Assembly: GCF_004337985.1 (NCBI RefSeq)
Contig: NC_043743.1
Location: forward strand, 2,146,909 to 2,210,908
Length of the DNA stretch: 64,000 nucleotides
Direction of reading: 5' to 3'
Source: Pyricularia pennisetigena
Lineage: Eukaryota > Ascomycota > Sordariomycetes > Magnaporthales > Pyriculariaceae
The translations under genes were made by a program, and so were the position numbers. The notes beneath the pieces are model-generated. The model saw only the letters and a list, made by a program, of their open reading frames with translations. It was not told the DNA's origin and did no database searches. Positions 13,333 through 25,759 of this stretch are shown piece after piece. How positions within the stretch are numbered: the first letter of the stretch is position 1; each line of letters opens with the position of its first letter.

Positions 13333-15450
13333 AATATCAACTCGCGCCTCGGCATCGGGCGCCAGTGTGCTATCTAGGACCAGTGCTAAGACTGTGGCGC
13401 GGTCGAGACAACCAAATTCAATTGTACCAGTAGAAAAGAACAGAAGCTCCCTTTGGATTGCCATGTGTCCAGCCACGTCTTACGACTCGCAATTATAATA
13501 GCGGCAATGATTTATTATTTTGTTGGGCAAAAGATGGGCACAAGGGCGGGTGAATGTACAAACGGGCAAAGGAGGCGACTGGTCTGTCTCACCTCTCCCT
13601 GCGCGTTTGAAAACATCGAGAGCAGGGAACCGAAAACGTGCGCCAGTGGCTCGGGGTGGGTAAAGGTCTGTGAACTTAGAACGAGGTTTGTGGAGTTTTT
13701 TTCTCTTTTTTTTCTTCGGGGGTTTGACCAGTAAAAAGGCGAAACTGTTGTTTTCCTTCTCTCAGCCTCAGGGCTGATGAGCCATTCAAACGAACTTTTT
13801 TTTTTTACTGAGGGGCTTTTTTTTTTGCTGGCTTGAGCCACCCGCGCATGACCCCTGTTTCAGCGCCAGACGACCAAACCGCCAAAACAAGATGATGGCT
13901 TAGGCTGGCTTGCCATTGGTATCATCGAGTAGCAGTAACCGAGACGATTAAACAAAAAAAAAAAGAAAAGAAAAAAAAAGAGGCAAGTAATGCAGAGTGG
14001 TAGTTAGGATAAAAATAATTAGGATAATAATACTCGGAATTCAAAGTAAAAATGCAACAAGCACTAAATGAACGCTGTTACTCTGTCGGCAATCGCCAAG
14101 CACTATACCACTGCTACGTAGACGGGTTCCATGCAGTAGTATGGAAGTCGGGGCACGGGGATGATCGACAAGGGGTCTCGTCTCGCCAAGCCCAAATGCA
14201 ATCGCAGTAACAGCCAAGGTAGGGTCGAAAATACCAGAGTTCTGAAGGGACAGTCATAACAAACATGATCACAAGCACGGCTTGAGCGGGTTGGCGGACG
14301 AACGGCCGGGAAATGAATGAATAAATAAAGAAAAAATAAAAATAAAAAAGTTGATCACCATCCCGCCAGCTCCAAAGGCGGAAAATTGAGGGGGGGAAAT
14401 CACGTCACAAGTCTCTCTATCACTCTCTCCATTTGCTGCTCAATTGATTCAATTCACGGTAGCAGCAAACAACGATCAACATCGCAGCAGATCTCTGTGG
14501 CACGTTGCTCGGCTTTTAGCGCGCATACATCACACCCGCACCGGACCACGCCACACAACCTTCTCCAGCAGCTTGTCATACTAAGGTAGGTGGGTATGCA
14601 GGACCAGCAAGGAGCCAGAAAGAAACAGAGAACAAAAAAAAAGGGTTCCTGCCGTATCTCGTTGTGCATCGCCCACATGCGACCCGTAAAAGAGGCCTAC
14701 CCAGGCTGTTGGGCAAGAGGTGGGATGACCTCGTGTGACTGAATGTCTTTTATTAGCCGCGCCAAGATCATGGCACGTTACCTTTTTTTTATTATTCTTT
14801 TTTTATTGGAGACGGCAGTCAGTCATCGAGTGCATTTCTACCATCACGAATTGGGATGGCTGGACTATGCAGCATGCACTTGCGCAATTTACCTTTTACC
14901 GTTTTTACAGACTCGATCTTTCTCCAGATTCTCGGCGTCGGCCGACAATGATTCATGCTGACAAGACATTCACAACAAAAAAGAAACACCTTGCATGCAG
15001 TAGATCTAACACCCACATGCACACATACGAACATGCTTACGAACATGTCCCGATTCGTTTGATTACAAACGGCCAGCTAATTATTTACCTGAACTGAACT
15101 AATACCTAATTGACTGTTCGTAACGTAATCGCTTTGTTTGCCCCAGTGAACAAAATCTCATTTGCCGCCGACCCCGTTAATTCGAGAGCCATCGAGCAGA
15201 ATACGGGGGCGGTCGTCATCACACGGAAAGAATGCGGCTGTGCGTTCCAACAACATGGTCATTTCGGTTACCAACCTGAGTTGGACCGCTTGCCTTGCTC
15301 CATTGGTACAGGTACAGACAGCACAACGCCGCGCTGTGCAAAATCTGACGGCTGGTCTCGGTACAAGTCTGGGCAGCGCCTGTTAGGGATGGTGGCATAG
15401 CTTGACGGGAAATCCCTTCGCACCTTGCGGAGTACAGTAGTGATTTTTCC

Positions 15451-15455
<5 letters not shown>

Positions 15456-15489
<34 letters not shown>
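15456..15489. repeat. (TC)n microsatellite
   Basis: A near-perfect dinucleotide TC run of about 34 bases, roughly 960 bases upstream of the GH16 start codon. It is a likely length polymorphism between isolates. Confidence 0.9.
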
Positions 15490-15492
<3 letters not shown>

Positions 15493-16451
15493 TTTTCGCT
15501 TCGCCTGTCCCCCAGCTCCCGAGAAAGTAACACGAGCCAAATAAAAAAACCCCAAACGCGTAGTGGAAACCCCAGCCTAGCCAAGAGGCGGTGGAAAGAT
15601 CCACTCAGCCCGTTTCTCACAAGTGAGAAGCAAACCCCCTGGTCCTGGTCGGCCTGCTTTATGTGCTTTGAAAAGTCCCCATCACATAATACGATTTCTA
15701 CCAGTAGTAGCCAGTAGCAACCGCTATTTAATTAGAATCACTTACGAGTTAGTAGGGCGTCACGCCCCGGCCCCATTAGGCTGCAGGGATGATTCAGTCC
15801 AGCCCCCCCTGTAACCTGCAGGGCCCTACACCTGCACCTTTCACTCCACCCCGCTCCTTATTCGGTCGCAAGGCAAGGCTCCCTCCCTCCTTTCACTTGA
15901 CGGCTCTGGGCAGGGGTTCATCTGGTTCCAATGTTACGTACTGTACGGACAGGCGGGCAGGCAGGCAATCAATCAATCCCGCCGTCCCTGCCAAGGTGCC
16001 CAAACCAGTTGAATAAAGTCGGCCGTTCGTCCTTCCTATGACCTTGCATTGAATGTGCCTCCCCTCCCTCTTCTCTTGCTCCCCATCTCGCACATCTTTT
16101 AGTGTTGGTCATCTTCTTCCTTCCACCTCTAGATTATAATTTCCCTTCAGACTCTCGCTCAGACCAAGTAATTCAACCCAACTTTCGCTAATCATTCCTT
16201 CTTAAACCACCTTTTTTTTTTTTTTTTTTTTCTTTCCGACGCCAGTCCGAGCACCCAAGAACCAACAAACAAAAATCAGATCACTCTTGATTTAAATTTG
16301 CTTTGCTCCCCCGGATTCTTTTTCCCACCAAAGCATTTTGCATCAAGTTTCTTTGGGTTTTTTTTTTTTTTTTTTTTGGTTTTGAAAGTCTTGTGAGAAG
16401 AACTTTATATTCTATCGTATACAAGCAAGAACAACAGCAACAGCAGTAGCC

Positions 16452-17645
16452 ATGTACACCAAGACCATCTCTGCCGGCCTCATGGCCCTCTTGGCATCTG
16501 TTGTCACGGCCCAGACTCACACTTCCTGCAGCCCCATCCTGAGGGATGACTGCCCCAACCCCAAGGCTCTGGGCAAGACTGTCGAGATCGACTTCACCAA
16601 GGGTGACGACAAGAGTGGCTTCTTCAAGAAGCTTGCTGGCACCGAGTACCAGGTGACCTCCAAGGGTGCCGAGTTCACCATCTCCAAGACTGGCCAGGCT
16701 CCTACCCTCGTCTCCAACTCGTACATCTTCGGAGGCAAGGTTGAGGTTAAGTTCCGTGCTGCTCCTGGTGCTGGTATTGTCAGCTCAATTGTGCTGCAGT
16801 CCGATGACCTTGACGAGATTGACTGGGTAAGTTTGTCTTTTTTTTTTTTTTTTTGATATCATAGCAGCTGGACATACATGGTGGGCATACTTTGGTATGA
16901 GCAGTTTGCTGACTTTGTTATACAGGAGCACGTCGGCAACGACCAGATGCGTGTCCAGAGCAATTACTTCTCGAAGGGCAACGATACCGTCTATGGCCGT
17001 GGCCAGTTCCACAACCTGCCCGCCAACGGCATGGAAAACGCTCTGACCTACACCCTGGACTGGACCAAGGACCAGCTCCAGTGGATTGTCAATGGCAACG
17101 TCGTCCGCACCCTGAAGCGCTCAGAGACCACGGCTGGTGCCAACGGCTACCCCCAGACCCCCTGCCAGATCCGCATCGGCACCTGGGTTGGTGGCGCTGA
17201 GGGCGGCAACAAGGGAACCATCGACTGGGCTGGCGGTCTTGCCGATTTCTCCAAGGCTCCCTTCACGGCCATCTACGAGTCGATCAAGGTCACCGACTAC
17301 TCAACTGGCGCCACCGAGTACCAGTACACCGACCGCTCGGGCAGCTGGGAGAGCATCAAGGTGATCAAGGGTGACGGCAAGAGCGACAGCGACAACAGCA
17401 AGGGCAGCAACAACACCTCGCCCTCCACCACCAAGTCTAGCAACGGTACCAACACTGGTGCCTCGACCATGGCCACCTCTGCCACCCGCCCTCCCACCGC
17501 CAACACTACGAGCGGTAGCCCGACCAACGCCTCGGGCAGCACCCCTGCCTCGCAGACGAGCCCGGTCGCCACTGGTGCCGCCATTGCCAACCTGCCCAAC
17601 CTCGTCCTGGTTGGTGCCGCCGGTCTGGGTTACTTGATGCTGTAA
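16452..17645 (+). CDS. GPI-anchored GH16 cell-wall transglycosylase, Crh/Utr2 type
   Basis: Two exons, 16452-16826 and 16926-17645, with a 99-bp intron (GTAAGT..ACAG), giving 364 residues. Residues 1-20 form a signal peptide (LLASVVTAQ). A GH16 domain follows, with the Crh signature DEIDWEHVG. Glu122 should be the nucleophile and Glu126 the acid/base. The intron falls between Trp125 and Glu126, inside the active-site motif. The last 110 residues are a Ser/Thr/Asn-rich linker ending in a hydrophobic tail (LPNLVLVGAAGLGYLML), as expected for a GPI anchor signal. Crh proteins join chitin to beta-1,3/1,6-glucan at the cell wall. Codon use is strongly C-ending, suggesting high expression. A TTTATAT element about 45 bases before the ATG and long T runs upstream may belong to the promoter. 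Close relatives include Aspergillus Crf1. Confidence 0.95.
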
Positions 17646-19335
17646 GCCCAGCAAATAAAACAACCAAAAAAAAAAAGCAGAACAAAAAAAATTAGCAGTA
17701 TAAACATGTGATTTATTGTATGACCTTTTTTTCGTCTGTTGATACTTTTTTGTACTGCATGTTTTTATACCAATTTGTTTTTCTCTGCTCTGTTTGCGCG
17801 GGACCCCACGGTAATCATCACTGCATATCGACCTGTCTTGGAGGGTATTGTTTTGCACGATGGGCATACATTGAGTATTGGATCAGTCAACAAAGGGGGA
17901 TTGCTTTCACTTTCATGGCTATAGATTCTACAGTGTTCCTCCTTGTCTATACTTTTTAAACTTCTGCATAGAATCAAACATTATATCTGAAATAAGTCCG
18001 ACTTTGTTTTGGTGATGTTCATGATGATTGGATAGTCGTTCCTGCGACACCAGGCGGCGGCTGCGTACATTGTTGTGATGCATCATGGTAGCCAATCAAT
18101 CGTCCACGGTCTTTTCTCCATCGGCTTCACTTGGCAGTTGTCCTAGCCATTCAACCAATGGACTAATCACTGCGTGACCGACCCATGGGGTACATTGAAT
18201 GGTGTGTTGCTAAAAACCGGTAACCCGGTATTTAATTCGACGCGTCGCACCAACGTGCGCCAGTCTTTTTAAAATATCGGTGCTAATCAACCGCCTCTCA
18301 AGGCTTCCTCTGTCGTTTTTGTGTGGTGAGCACGGCCATTGATCTGCAAAATAAATTGGTCCCGCCCAAATGTTACTGTTACTGTAGATGACGGCGATCT
18401 GCGAATAATTGACGTTTTTTTTTTTTTTTTTTTTTTTTCCCTCCCTCCCCCCTTCCCTTCCAAATTCCCACTTGCCACCTTAAATTTGTGTTACAGAATG
18501 GGGATGGGCACCGGCAGAAAAACCAATCAATCAAAGGTACAAAAAAAAAAAAGCTGCAACCAAGCTTGTCTTCTTAAACCACCCCAAAAAAGGGACCAAC
18601 GGCCGCCCGCCCGCCGCTTGGCCCCGGTCCCTTTCCCAACCCCTTGCGCCGGCGCGGGGAGGGTCTAAAAAAATCAATAAAACTGGCCAGACAATTGTTG
18701 ATATATACATACACATGCATATTGATAAAGAAATAGAAACATGTCAAATTACAAGTCTGTGCGCCCCTGGGCTAAAACAGATTTTAATCTTTCATCTTTC
18801 CGCCGCCGAGAGGAGGGGGAGAGCCTCACTTTTTCCCACGGGATATTGCGGCCGAGAGGCCCTGTTGCATCTTTCCTTTCTTCCGTAGCCTTACCTCCCC
18901 ACCCCTACATCCACTGACAAACACGTCCTTAAAAGGGGATGATTTCATCAAGTAATTTCCTGCTTGTCTGTGAAACAGCGGTGAGGTCGTTCCCTGTTGG
19001 GCGCGCTTATGTGTGTGCATGTTTCTGTGGTTGAGTGAGACGACGTGGCTCGGTCGGGCCAAGACAACAACAAAACGCCGCATTATTTACCGGACATACG
19101 TCGGTTCACAAATATCCCATGACAATCCACGGTTCTACCAAGAAGCTCGCGTCAAGGATAAGGGATGCACAGGTTGTTCAAGTGAGGCTCTTGGCCAAGG
19201 CTAGCAATACTGCTAAAGAAGCATGCTTGTATTCGCCATTGTCACAAGACGAAGCCCAAGGAGTGAACTGAACAGAAGAGACAGGAGCAAGCTAAGAGTA
19301 TACATACAAAGTAGCAATAAGATAAAGTCGCTGTT
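17646..19335. other. Convergent intergenic region
   Basis: About 1.7 kb between the GH16 gene and the downstream open segment of the uncharacterised minus-strand gene. A-rich 3' UTR-like sequence follows the GH16 stop (17660-17700). A T run lies at 18416-18438. No gene is supportable. Confidence 0.5.
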
Positions 19336-19911
19336 TCAAATCATCACCCACTGCATCCCACGAATCTCGCGCGCCTGCCGCACCCAGCTCGGCGGCACCC
19401 CATCGTGCTCCGCCGAAACGACCCTCCAGTTGGCCGAGTGAGTTGCTTCCTCCGAGGAGCCGCATAGCGTGCCGCTGCCATCACTGTTCGACTCGGTGTC
19501 GCCGCGCGTCTCCGCAACCCCTGCTCCTGGGAACGGCACGTGGACCACCGACCGCGCCGCCTCCGCAGAGCTCAAAACCCAGCCGGGCCGCCCCAGGCCG
19601 CCGCAGCGCTCGGGCAGTCCTCCCCACGCCGGCGGCGCCAGCGCATCCTCAACCGTGGCGCGGTTGTCGTCGTTCACCGCTGCCGGGTCCAGCCAGGCCT
19701 CGACGTCCCACCACATACCGAGCAGGCCGCGCAGGTGCCGCCGCGCCTCGTCGTGCTCGCCCGCCCACTGCTGCGCGCTGCGCACCAGCGCGTTTCGCAC
19801 CATCGTCTCCGAGGGGTGTGGTTGTGCATCGCTGCTGTTGTAGTCGTGCGCCGCCGCCGCCGTCGAGGGCATACTGGTAGCTGCGTCGTTGTTGTTGTCG
19901 TCGCTGCCGCA
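19336..19911 (-). other. In-frame open extension downstream of an amber codon (possible 3' exon or decayed gene end)
   Basis: This segment continues in exactly the same frame as the upstream uncharacterised gene, directly after its TAG at 19914-19912. It stays open for 192 codons including the final stop. The composition is like a real protein: third positions are GC-rich, and it contains a helical stretch such as QQWAGEHDEARRHLRGLLGM. Three readings are possible. It may be a 3' exon joined by removing a 99-nt intron (20010-19912, GTATCA..CCTAG), which would give a protein of about 500 residues. It may be the remains of the gene end cut off by a CAG-to-TAG change. It may be reached by readthrough. 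The choice cannot be made from sequence. Confidence 0.5.
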
Positions 19912-21112
19912 CTAGGCCCGCGCGACAAACGCGAGCACGGCCTGCCGTTCGGCGGGCGTCATCATCTTGACCCGAGTCGCGGCCAATACAGACACGAGGC
20001 TCGCTGATACCTTTCCATGTGAGCTGGACAGGCGTGTCGTCATGGCCAGGGTGCGCAGGGTGGTGGTTGCGGCGGTCATGCTTTGCTGGACTTTTATGTG
20101 TTGATCATGGGGAATAGATGTTAGTCTAGAAAGCTTCTTCTTTGGAAGGCAACTGGAGGGGGGAACCAAAAGACAGCAGCATCCCTCTCTCACCTTCGAG
20201 GAGCTGTCTCTCAAAAACCCTCCTCGCATCGTGCTGCCGGCCGCCTATCCAAATGTTGTACCTGCTGCGCAACCGACAGCTCCGCGACGGCTGACCAAAA
20301 TGGTCCCAGTGCTTCCTGCGCAGGACCGCCACGACGTTTTGCATATCCCGGCTCAGGCTGTAGATCAGGTCCGCCGCGGCCTGGCCGCCAGGCACCTTGC
20401 TACCAGGACCGAGGGCGGCGTCCATCTCGCGGTAGAGCTCATCCGCGCCACGAGAGAACCTCGTAATCATCCTCGTCAGCACAACGCCGTACGCGCCCAG
20501 GCACCAGGGCTGCTCAAACACCACCGGCGACAGGGACGGCCCCGACGCGACGCAGCAGGTCGCGGCCCGAGCCAAGACCCTAAAGCACGCCATGCCCGGG
20601 GCAACGGCTGGGTGCGCCGACTGGGGGCCAGCGATCCACGGCCACCAGGCCTGCGGGAGGTAGTACTTGTCCGTATGGCAGGGGTCCTGGGGCCCGACGT
20701 CGGTCCGCCAGATGCGCACGTGTGTCCACGGCAGCGGGGCCGTGGTGGGCAGGCCCAGGGCGCGGTTGACAAACGCCGGGTTGTGGAGCAGCTGGTACGT
20801 GTCGGTGCAAAACTTGCGAACCGCCCGTTTCTCGGCTAGGATTCCGGCACGACCTGAGGCGACTGGGATGGCGGTGGCGGCGATCTGGGTTGATATCTGT
20901 GTCAGAGACGTAGCTGCCAGGGAACAGAGACGCACTGGAATACGCCAAGTGTAGGATACATAACTTACTTGTATGGCGACGAGGTCTATTGTTTCCTGGC
21001 TTGAGATCCCGTCTTCTTCCGTCTTGACCTCGCGAAACTTGCCCCCGCGGGATGGATCGTTGAAGGCTCGGGCGAGGAGCTTGCTGTTTTCAGCGGCGAG
21101 ACTTGGGTCCAT
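19912..21112 (-). CDS. Uncharacterised protein
   Basis: Core model with exons 21112-20969, 20896-20194 and 20090-19912, giving 341 residues. Introns are 72 bp (GTAAGT..ACAG, a multiple of three, so retention keeps the frame open) and 103 bp (GTGAGA..AAAG). Both keep phase. I do not recognise the family. The middle is rich in Trp, Pro and His (WTHVRIWRTDVGPQDPCH, PQAWWPWIAGP) and carries a moderately hydrophobic stretch. An extra 5' exon at 21377-21185 could join through a weak GTGTTC donor to position 21120. It would add a hydrophobic N-terminus (ITLVLLAGLWL) that might be a signal or anchor and would raise the length to 408. The frame continues open beyond the stop for 192 codons (see 19336-19911). 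No function is proposed. Confidence 0.65.
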
Positions 21113-21377
21113 GTAAATGTCTGTCCAAGGTTCAACCAGCCAAGTCAGTCAATACCAGGACCAGTCTTGGTGTTTCCTGAACACCAGCTCGAACTTCCGA
21201 GGATGACTGACAAAACGTGATCCGGAAATTGGCTTTGCTTGACCGCATCAGCCTCGCGTGGAGCTTCTTTCTCGCCATGTTGAGGCCTACAAGATTCTCG
21301 GGTGACATCCAATTATGTTCTAGCCAGAGTCCGGCTAGTAAAACGAGCGTAATGAGCTGCTGGGCCCAGGCAGTCAA

Positions 21378-22273
21378 AGTATAAAACGAGCGTGATGGTA
21401 TAAAATGAGTGTGAAGAGGATGCCGCGGGGTGAAACGCCGTTAGAATAACCTACTGGGGGCAGTATATCATAACAAAATGACCTGGCTGTCTTGAGAACG
21501 ATATTTGGACCTCTGATTCCTGTGCGCCATGGCCCCCCATGTAGGTTTTGTAAGCAGAATGAGCGAATAATTGCCAACTGAAGAAGAGTCTGTTAGCTCG
21601 CAACTTCACTCAACCGCTGGCCATAAGCCGGACATCCCATAGTGACTGCCTGAAGCCGCCTGTAATGAGGGTTAGGTCCACCACTTACTTGCTTGTCTCA
21701 TTGCCAAAAACTCCAGCTTGTGGCCAGACATAAAGCACAGCGCCTTCCTCACCCCGTGAGACAGAGGAAAGAGGATCGAGCAACCTTTTTGACCATCGCA
21801 GAACCCAAGATTGGATGCCATTTCTTTCCACTTGCAATCAAGACACCCTGGAAGCAAAAATGACATGAAAAAAAATAGGTATAATGGAATCGTAACCACA
21901 GACCACAGCCATAAACCATGTATAGCCTGATTACATATACATTGATATACAATGAACCCAAAATCACCCCATTGATGGGGAGATAGGTACCAATCGTCGC
22001 AACGGTCCTCAAAGTCAATACGACCCGCAAGTCGATTTTGTCAAAAAGTCATCCCAAGCATCTTTGTCACTTAACTCCGTGAAACGCCAAACGTGTCCAG
22101 ACCAACAAATGCCAACCCCCCAAAAAAGAATTAAAAAAGAGGCCAGTAGAAAAAAAAAAGAGACGAGCGCTGTTCAAATTCCCTTGACCAACGAGAATCT
22201 TATCAAAACGCGACCCACGGGTGGTGTTTCACACAAATGGACTGCGTGCAAAAGAGCAGGTGAGCAAGACGCT
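21378..22273. other. Intergenic region
   Basis: About 0.9 kb between the start region of the uncharacterised gene and the stop of HIR1, both on the minus strand. It should hold the HIR1 3' UTR and the promoter of the uncharacterised gene. No additional gene is seen. Confidence 0.5.
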
Positions 22274-25200
22274 TCACTGCTCAATAGACATAGCACTGTC
22301 TTCGTCGTCGTCGCCATCGGTAGTAAGCCCGAGGAGGCGCGCATACTGAACCGTCAAGCGTTGGAGTTCCCTGAATTTGCCTGTAAAGTCGCGAGACGTG
22401 GTCAGTAATAATGAGAGGTAAGATGATGACTTTCAGATACGAGGACTTACCCAGGATCATGACGACGCCCTTGAGAAGCTCTCTGCGGTCCCACCCACAG
22501 AGTTCCCCCTTCCCATACCAGCCCCAACCTTCATCCTCCTCTTTGCCGTCTACCCGTTTCTGCAAAACGCCACCGACAAGGGAATTCAGGAGCTCCTCTA
22601 CCTTGCCCCTGAGACCCTCAGCGCCTATCCGTTTGGCATACATAAAGAGGTACAGCCTAAACTCGTCCTTGGACCCGAGCTGCAGCGCGCCGGCGATGCG
22701 GTTCTCAAGGTGTGCAATGCTGACGCTGCTCTCAAATCCCTCGAATCCTTCGCGGCTGAGTAGAGTCTTGATAAGACGCTGTAGAGTGTACGCTCGGCCG
22801 CGTAACAGGAACTCGTTCGTTGTATGGCGCTCCAGGAATGGTATGATGCCTGCGGAGACTGACACGCCATCCTGCGACTTGGGCGCAGGTGCTTCGTTTG
22901 GACCGACGGCGGTCGTCTGAAGAGCACTGATAGAACTGTCATTGCTGTTCCAGTACTGGCTCCCGACGGCCCACCAAGTCTCCGAGAGTCGCTGCCACGA
23001 GTACATAGTCGGTGAATAGAGAAACCCATCTCCGTTACTCAACGTGACGACCACCATGCCTTCGGAGTTCAGGTGAGCAGAAGTCACGCCAAGGCCAGGC
23101 GTCGGGCCATGGGGGCTGAGGGTGTGGATGGCTATGTCCAGGATCGGTGCCAGGGACACTGGCGGGAATGGCGACGTGAAAGTCTTGACGTTGTACACAT
23201 GAACAAGACCAACGGCCGTGATGCAGAGCAACCAATACCCGCGGCTTTCCAAAATTACGGGCTGGGACGAGAGAACCACTGCGCTAAGCAGCCGCCTGCC
23301 CGCGGGAGACCACACATATAATGTGCCATCTTCGCACGCTGCAGACCAAAAGTTCTTGTTACCGGTAACTAGCATGACGGCCTTGGGGAGAAAATCATGC
23401 CATAGCAGCACCCCACGTTTTGTGGCCGTTACATGAGACGGGTCACGGGGTGCGACGGGGTTCCTCGCCTCGAATATGACGTTCTCAGGAACCTTGGTTG
23501 CGTCCTCAAGGGTGGTTTCGTCCTGAAGCACGCCTCTTGCCAGCGGCCGCAATATGTGTGACCTGACCTTGGGAACCCCAAGCCTGACCTGGGAGTACGT
23601 GATCGAGGAACTCAAAACAGCCGGTCGCAGTACCTCGGGAATAGGAACCACACCATCGGCCTGCTCTTTAAGCTGCGCTGGTTCGGTCCCTCCGACGCCG
23701 TTAACAAGGACAGGCACCGGCCCATTATTAGGCTTCTTGGTAGTTGAATCTTCTTCATAGTCCTCCTCGAGCGCAGCTGCTTTCCGTTTGTTGCCCAGTA
23801 GCATCGATGCCAAGCCTCCTTTGGGCAAGCCATCAAAAGGCTGGGTGAGATCGAGGATTGCCTGCGGTGCGTCGGCCTGAGCGGCTTTCGTTGAACTTTT
23901 ACCAACGAGGTGGGACTGTGGCAAAGACGACGTTCCCGTGCCTGAAGAGGATACCAACATGGGCGCGACCCTCTTCTTGCCGTCCTTTGTGATTGTGACT
24001 CGAGACTTGAGCGCAGCTATGCGCTCGGCCTTCTTTGCCTCGCTCTCCTCTGCCTCGTCGTCTTCATTGGAGGCGTTTTTGTCTTTTTCCTTCTCTTTTT
24101 CCTTGTCCTTTTCCTTGTCCTTTTCCTTTTCCTTTTCCTTGTCCTTGTCCTTCTCGCCGTTGTTAGTAGTTGAGTCGCCATTCACGTCACCGTTCGCGGC
24201 TTTAACCCCGTTAGTGGCAGGTGCGACAGCGGCAGGAGATGCTCCGCCAGTTTCAGACACGAGGGCATCGCCCATGAGCGCGCCCATGCGATTCTCTGCA
24301 CCTCGTAACTCTCCAGCTTTGCTTTGGTTTTCAAGATTCAAACTCTCAATGTCCTCAGCGGTACCGGCACCTTTTTTCGAGCTGCTGTATTTCTGCAGAG
24401 CCTTGTCGTTCTCCTCAGCCGTCGCCACCCAGCCAAGCTCGCCCTCTTCGAACTTCAAGGCGTATATGCCGCCATCGAGACTGCACACAAACAAAACCTG
24501 TCCGTCTGGCGTCCATGACAAATCCGCAATCGACTTTGAGGCCAGGTCCTGAAGGATGACGAGGGGTCTAGAAGTATTTGTGTTCCAGATGCTGAGCGTT
24601 TTGTCCTGGCCCGCTGACGCTATGACCGTCACCAAGTTGCTGCTCCCATTGCTATTGCCATTAGCGAGCGCGGGATCCGTGGTATGGAACAGCCGTGGCG
24701 AGAACTGAGTGACCTCGGTAGGCCCCTCGTGACCGATCAGGTTGATCTCCGACAGCCAGCTGCCTCTTTCTATGATGGCTACAGAACTGACGGGACCGTT
24801 AACGGCATTCGCGGCTGCTATGTGGTTGCCATCCGGCGACCACGAGCACCTCCTGAAATACGTGGTGAGGGGCGAGCTCTTGAATGGAGTGTTGATGGTG
24901 GTTTCGAGCACAAAGTTGTTGACCATATCGTGCTGCGTCGCATTCGGGGCGGGCGGCGTAAATCGGAATATCTTGATGGTGCGGTCGTCGCTGGCCGTAG
25001 CAAAGAATTTGTTTGCGGGATCGAAGGTGATTCCCTTGACATGGCTTTGATGCACTGCAAGCGTCTTGAGCTTCTCAAAGGTGTGCCCAGACCACACGAC
25101 AACCTTGGAGTCCAGACCGACAGACACAAGGATTGAGGAGTCATAAGACCATGCTATATCCTGCACATCGTTCTCGTGTCCAACCAGACGCTTATATGTC

Positions 25201-25759
25201 TTCCAGTTCTCGATCGGTGGTGGCTCATTGGTCCCTGTTGGCAGCTGGGGATTAGTATGGGCATGCATGATAGATATATGATGCACCAAAGGTCTCTGGG
25301 TCACCGTCTCGGGGGGTTCGTACCAAACGTCGCCGTGTGGGACGGGGGGTTGCTGTCGAGCTGATATATGCATATGATCTTGTCGTCGGCACCAGATGCG
25401 AGGTAACGGCCGTTGGGAGAAAAGCGCACCGAGTGGATGGTTCCCAGGTGGTGGCTCATGTGGCAGAGCTGCCTTGGTTTCCTGAAGCTCTCATTGTCGG
25501 CGTTGTAAATAGCTTCGGTGGACCAAACCCGGACGTGGCCATCCCCTCCCGCAGTGGCCAGTCTCGAGCCATCGGGAGAGATGTGGCAGCTGTAGACCTC
25601 GAAGTCCTTTTGTTCGCCTGTGATGAGACGGTTAGTTGTGTTCCAGTGCCTTGAGCATCGATTGGTATCATGGCAACGAGCTTAAACACCAAGGCAAGCT
25701 TTTTGTGTCAAGTTAGACCTACCACTATGGCTAAGCCATGAAGGCTTGATTATGTGCAT
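22274..25759 (-). CDS. HIR1: Histone transcription regulator HIR1 (HIRA-type WD40 histone chaperone subunit)
   Basis: Four exons: 25759-25723, 25617-25324, 25234-22451 and 22380-22274. Introns are 105, 89 and 70 bp, all in phase, giving 1073 residues. The N-terminus MHIIKPSWLSHSGEQ matches the HIRA/HIR1 start. WD40 repeats fill about residues 10-380 (for example HPDG-like HISPDGSRLATAGGDGHVRVW). A Lys/Glu/Asp low-complexity run of KEKDKEK type lies near residues 470-505. A B-domain-like motif, RVTITKDGKKRVAP, follows near 520-535; in HIRA proteins this motif binds Asf1. The C-terminal half is the Hira domain, with further propeller-like repeats (FWSAACEDGTLYVW). By family knowledge the HIR complex deposits H3-H4 outside S phase and represses histone genes. 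The gene is divergent from the Saf4-like gene. Confidence 0.95.

Larger units (their letters stand above)
10847..16451. other. Long gene-free region between divergent esterase and GH16 genes
   Basis: About 5.6 kb in which I find no supportable gene. Open frames are short, overlap homopolymers and do not join across convincing splice sites. It holds a poly-A run (about 12364-12387), a 10-base gap of N (13323-13332), a (TC)n tract (15456-15489), tetranucleotide patches such as CAGG/CAAT near 15957-15975, and two long T runs (16210-16230, 16359-16377). The pyrimidine-rich last 500 bases probably belong to the promoter and leader of the GH16 gene. Confidence 0.55.

Noticed and set aside
19443..20007. 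Plus-strand open frames of 145-155 codons
   Set aside because: They are Arg/Pro/Ala-rich shadows opposite the GC-rich minus-strand gene.
25337..25654. 105-codon plus-strand open frame at the HIR1 5' end
   Set aside because: It is antisense to HIR1 exon 2, whose WD40 product is clear.
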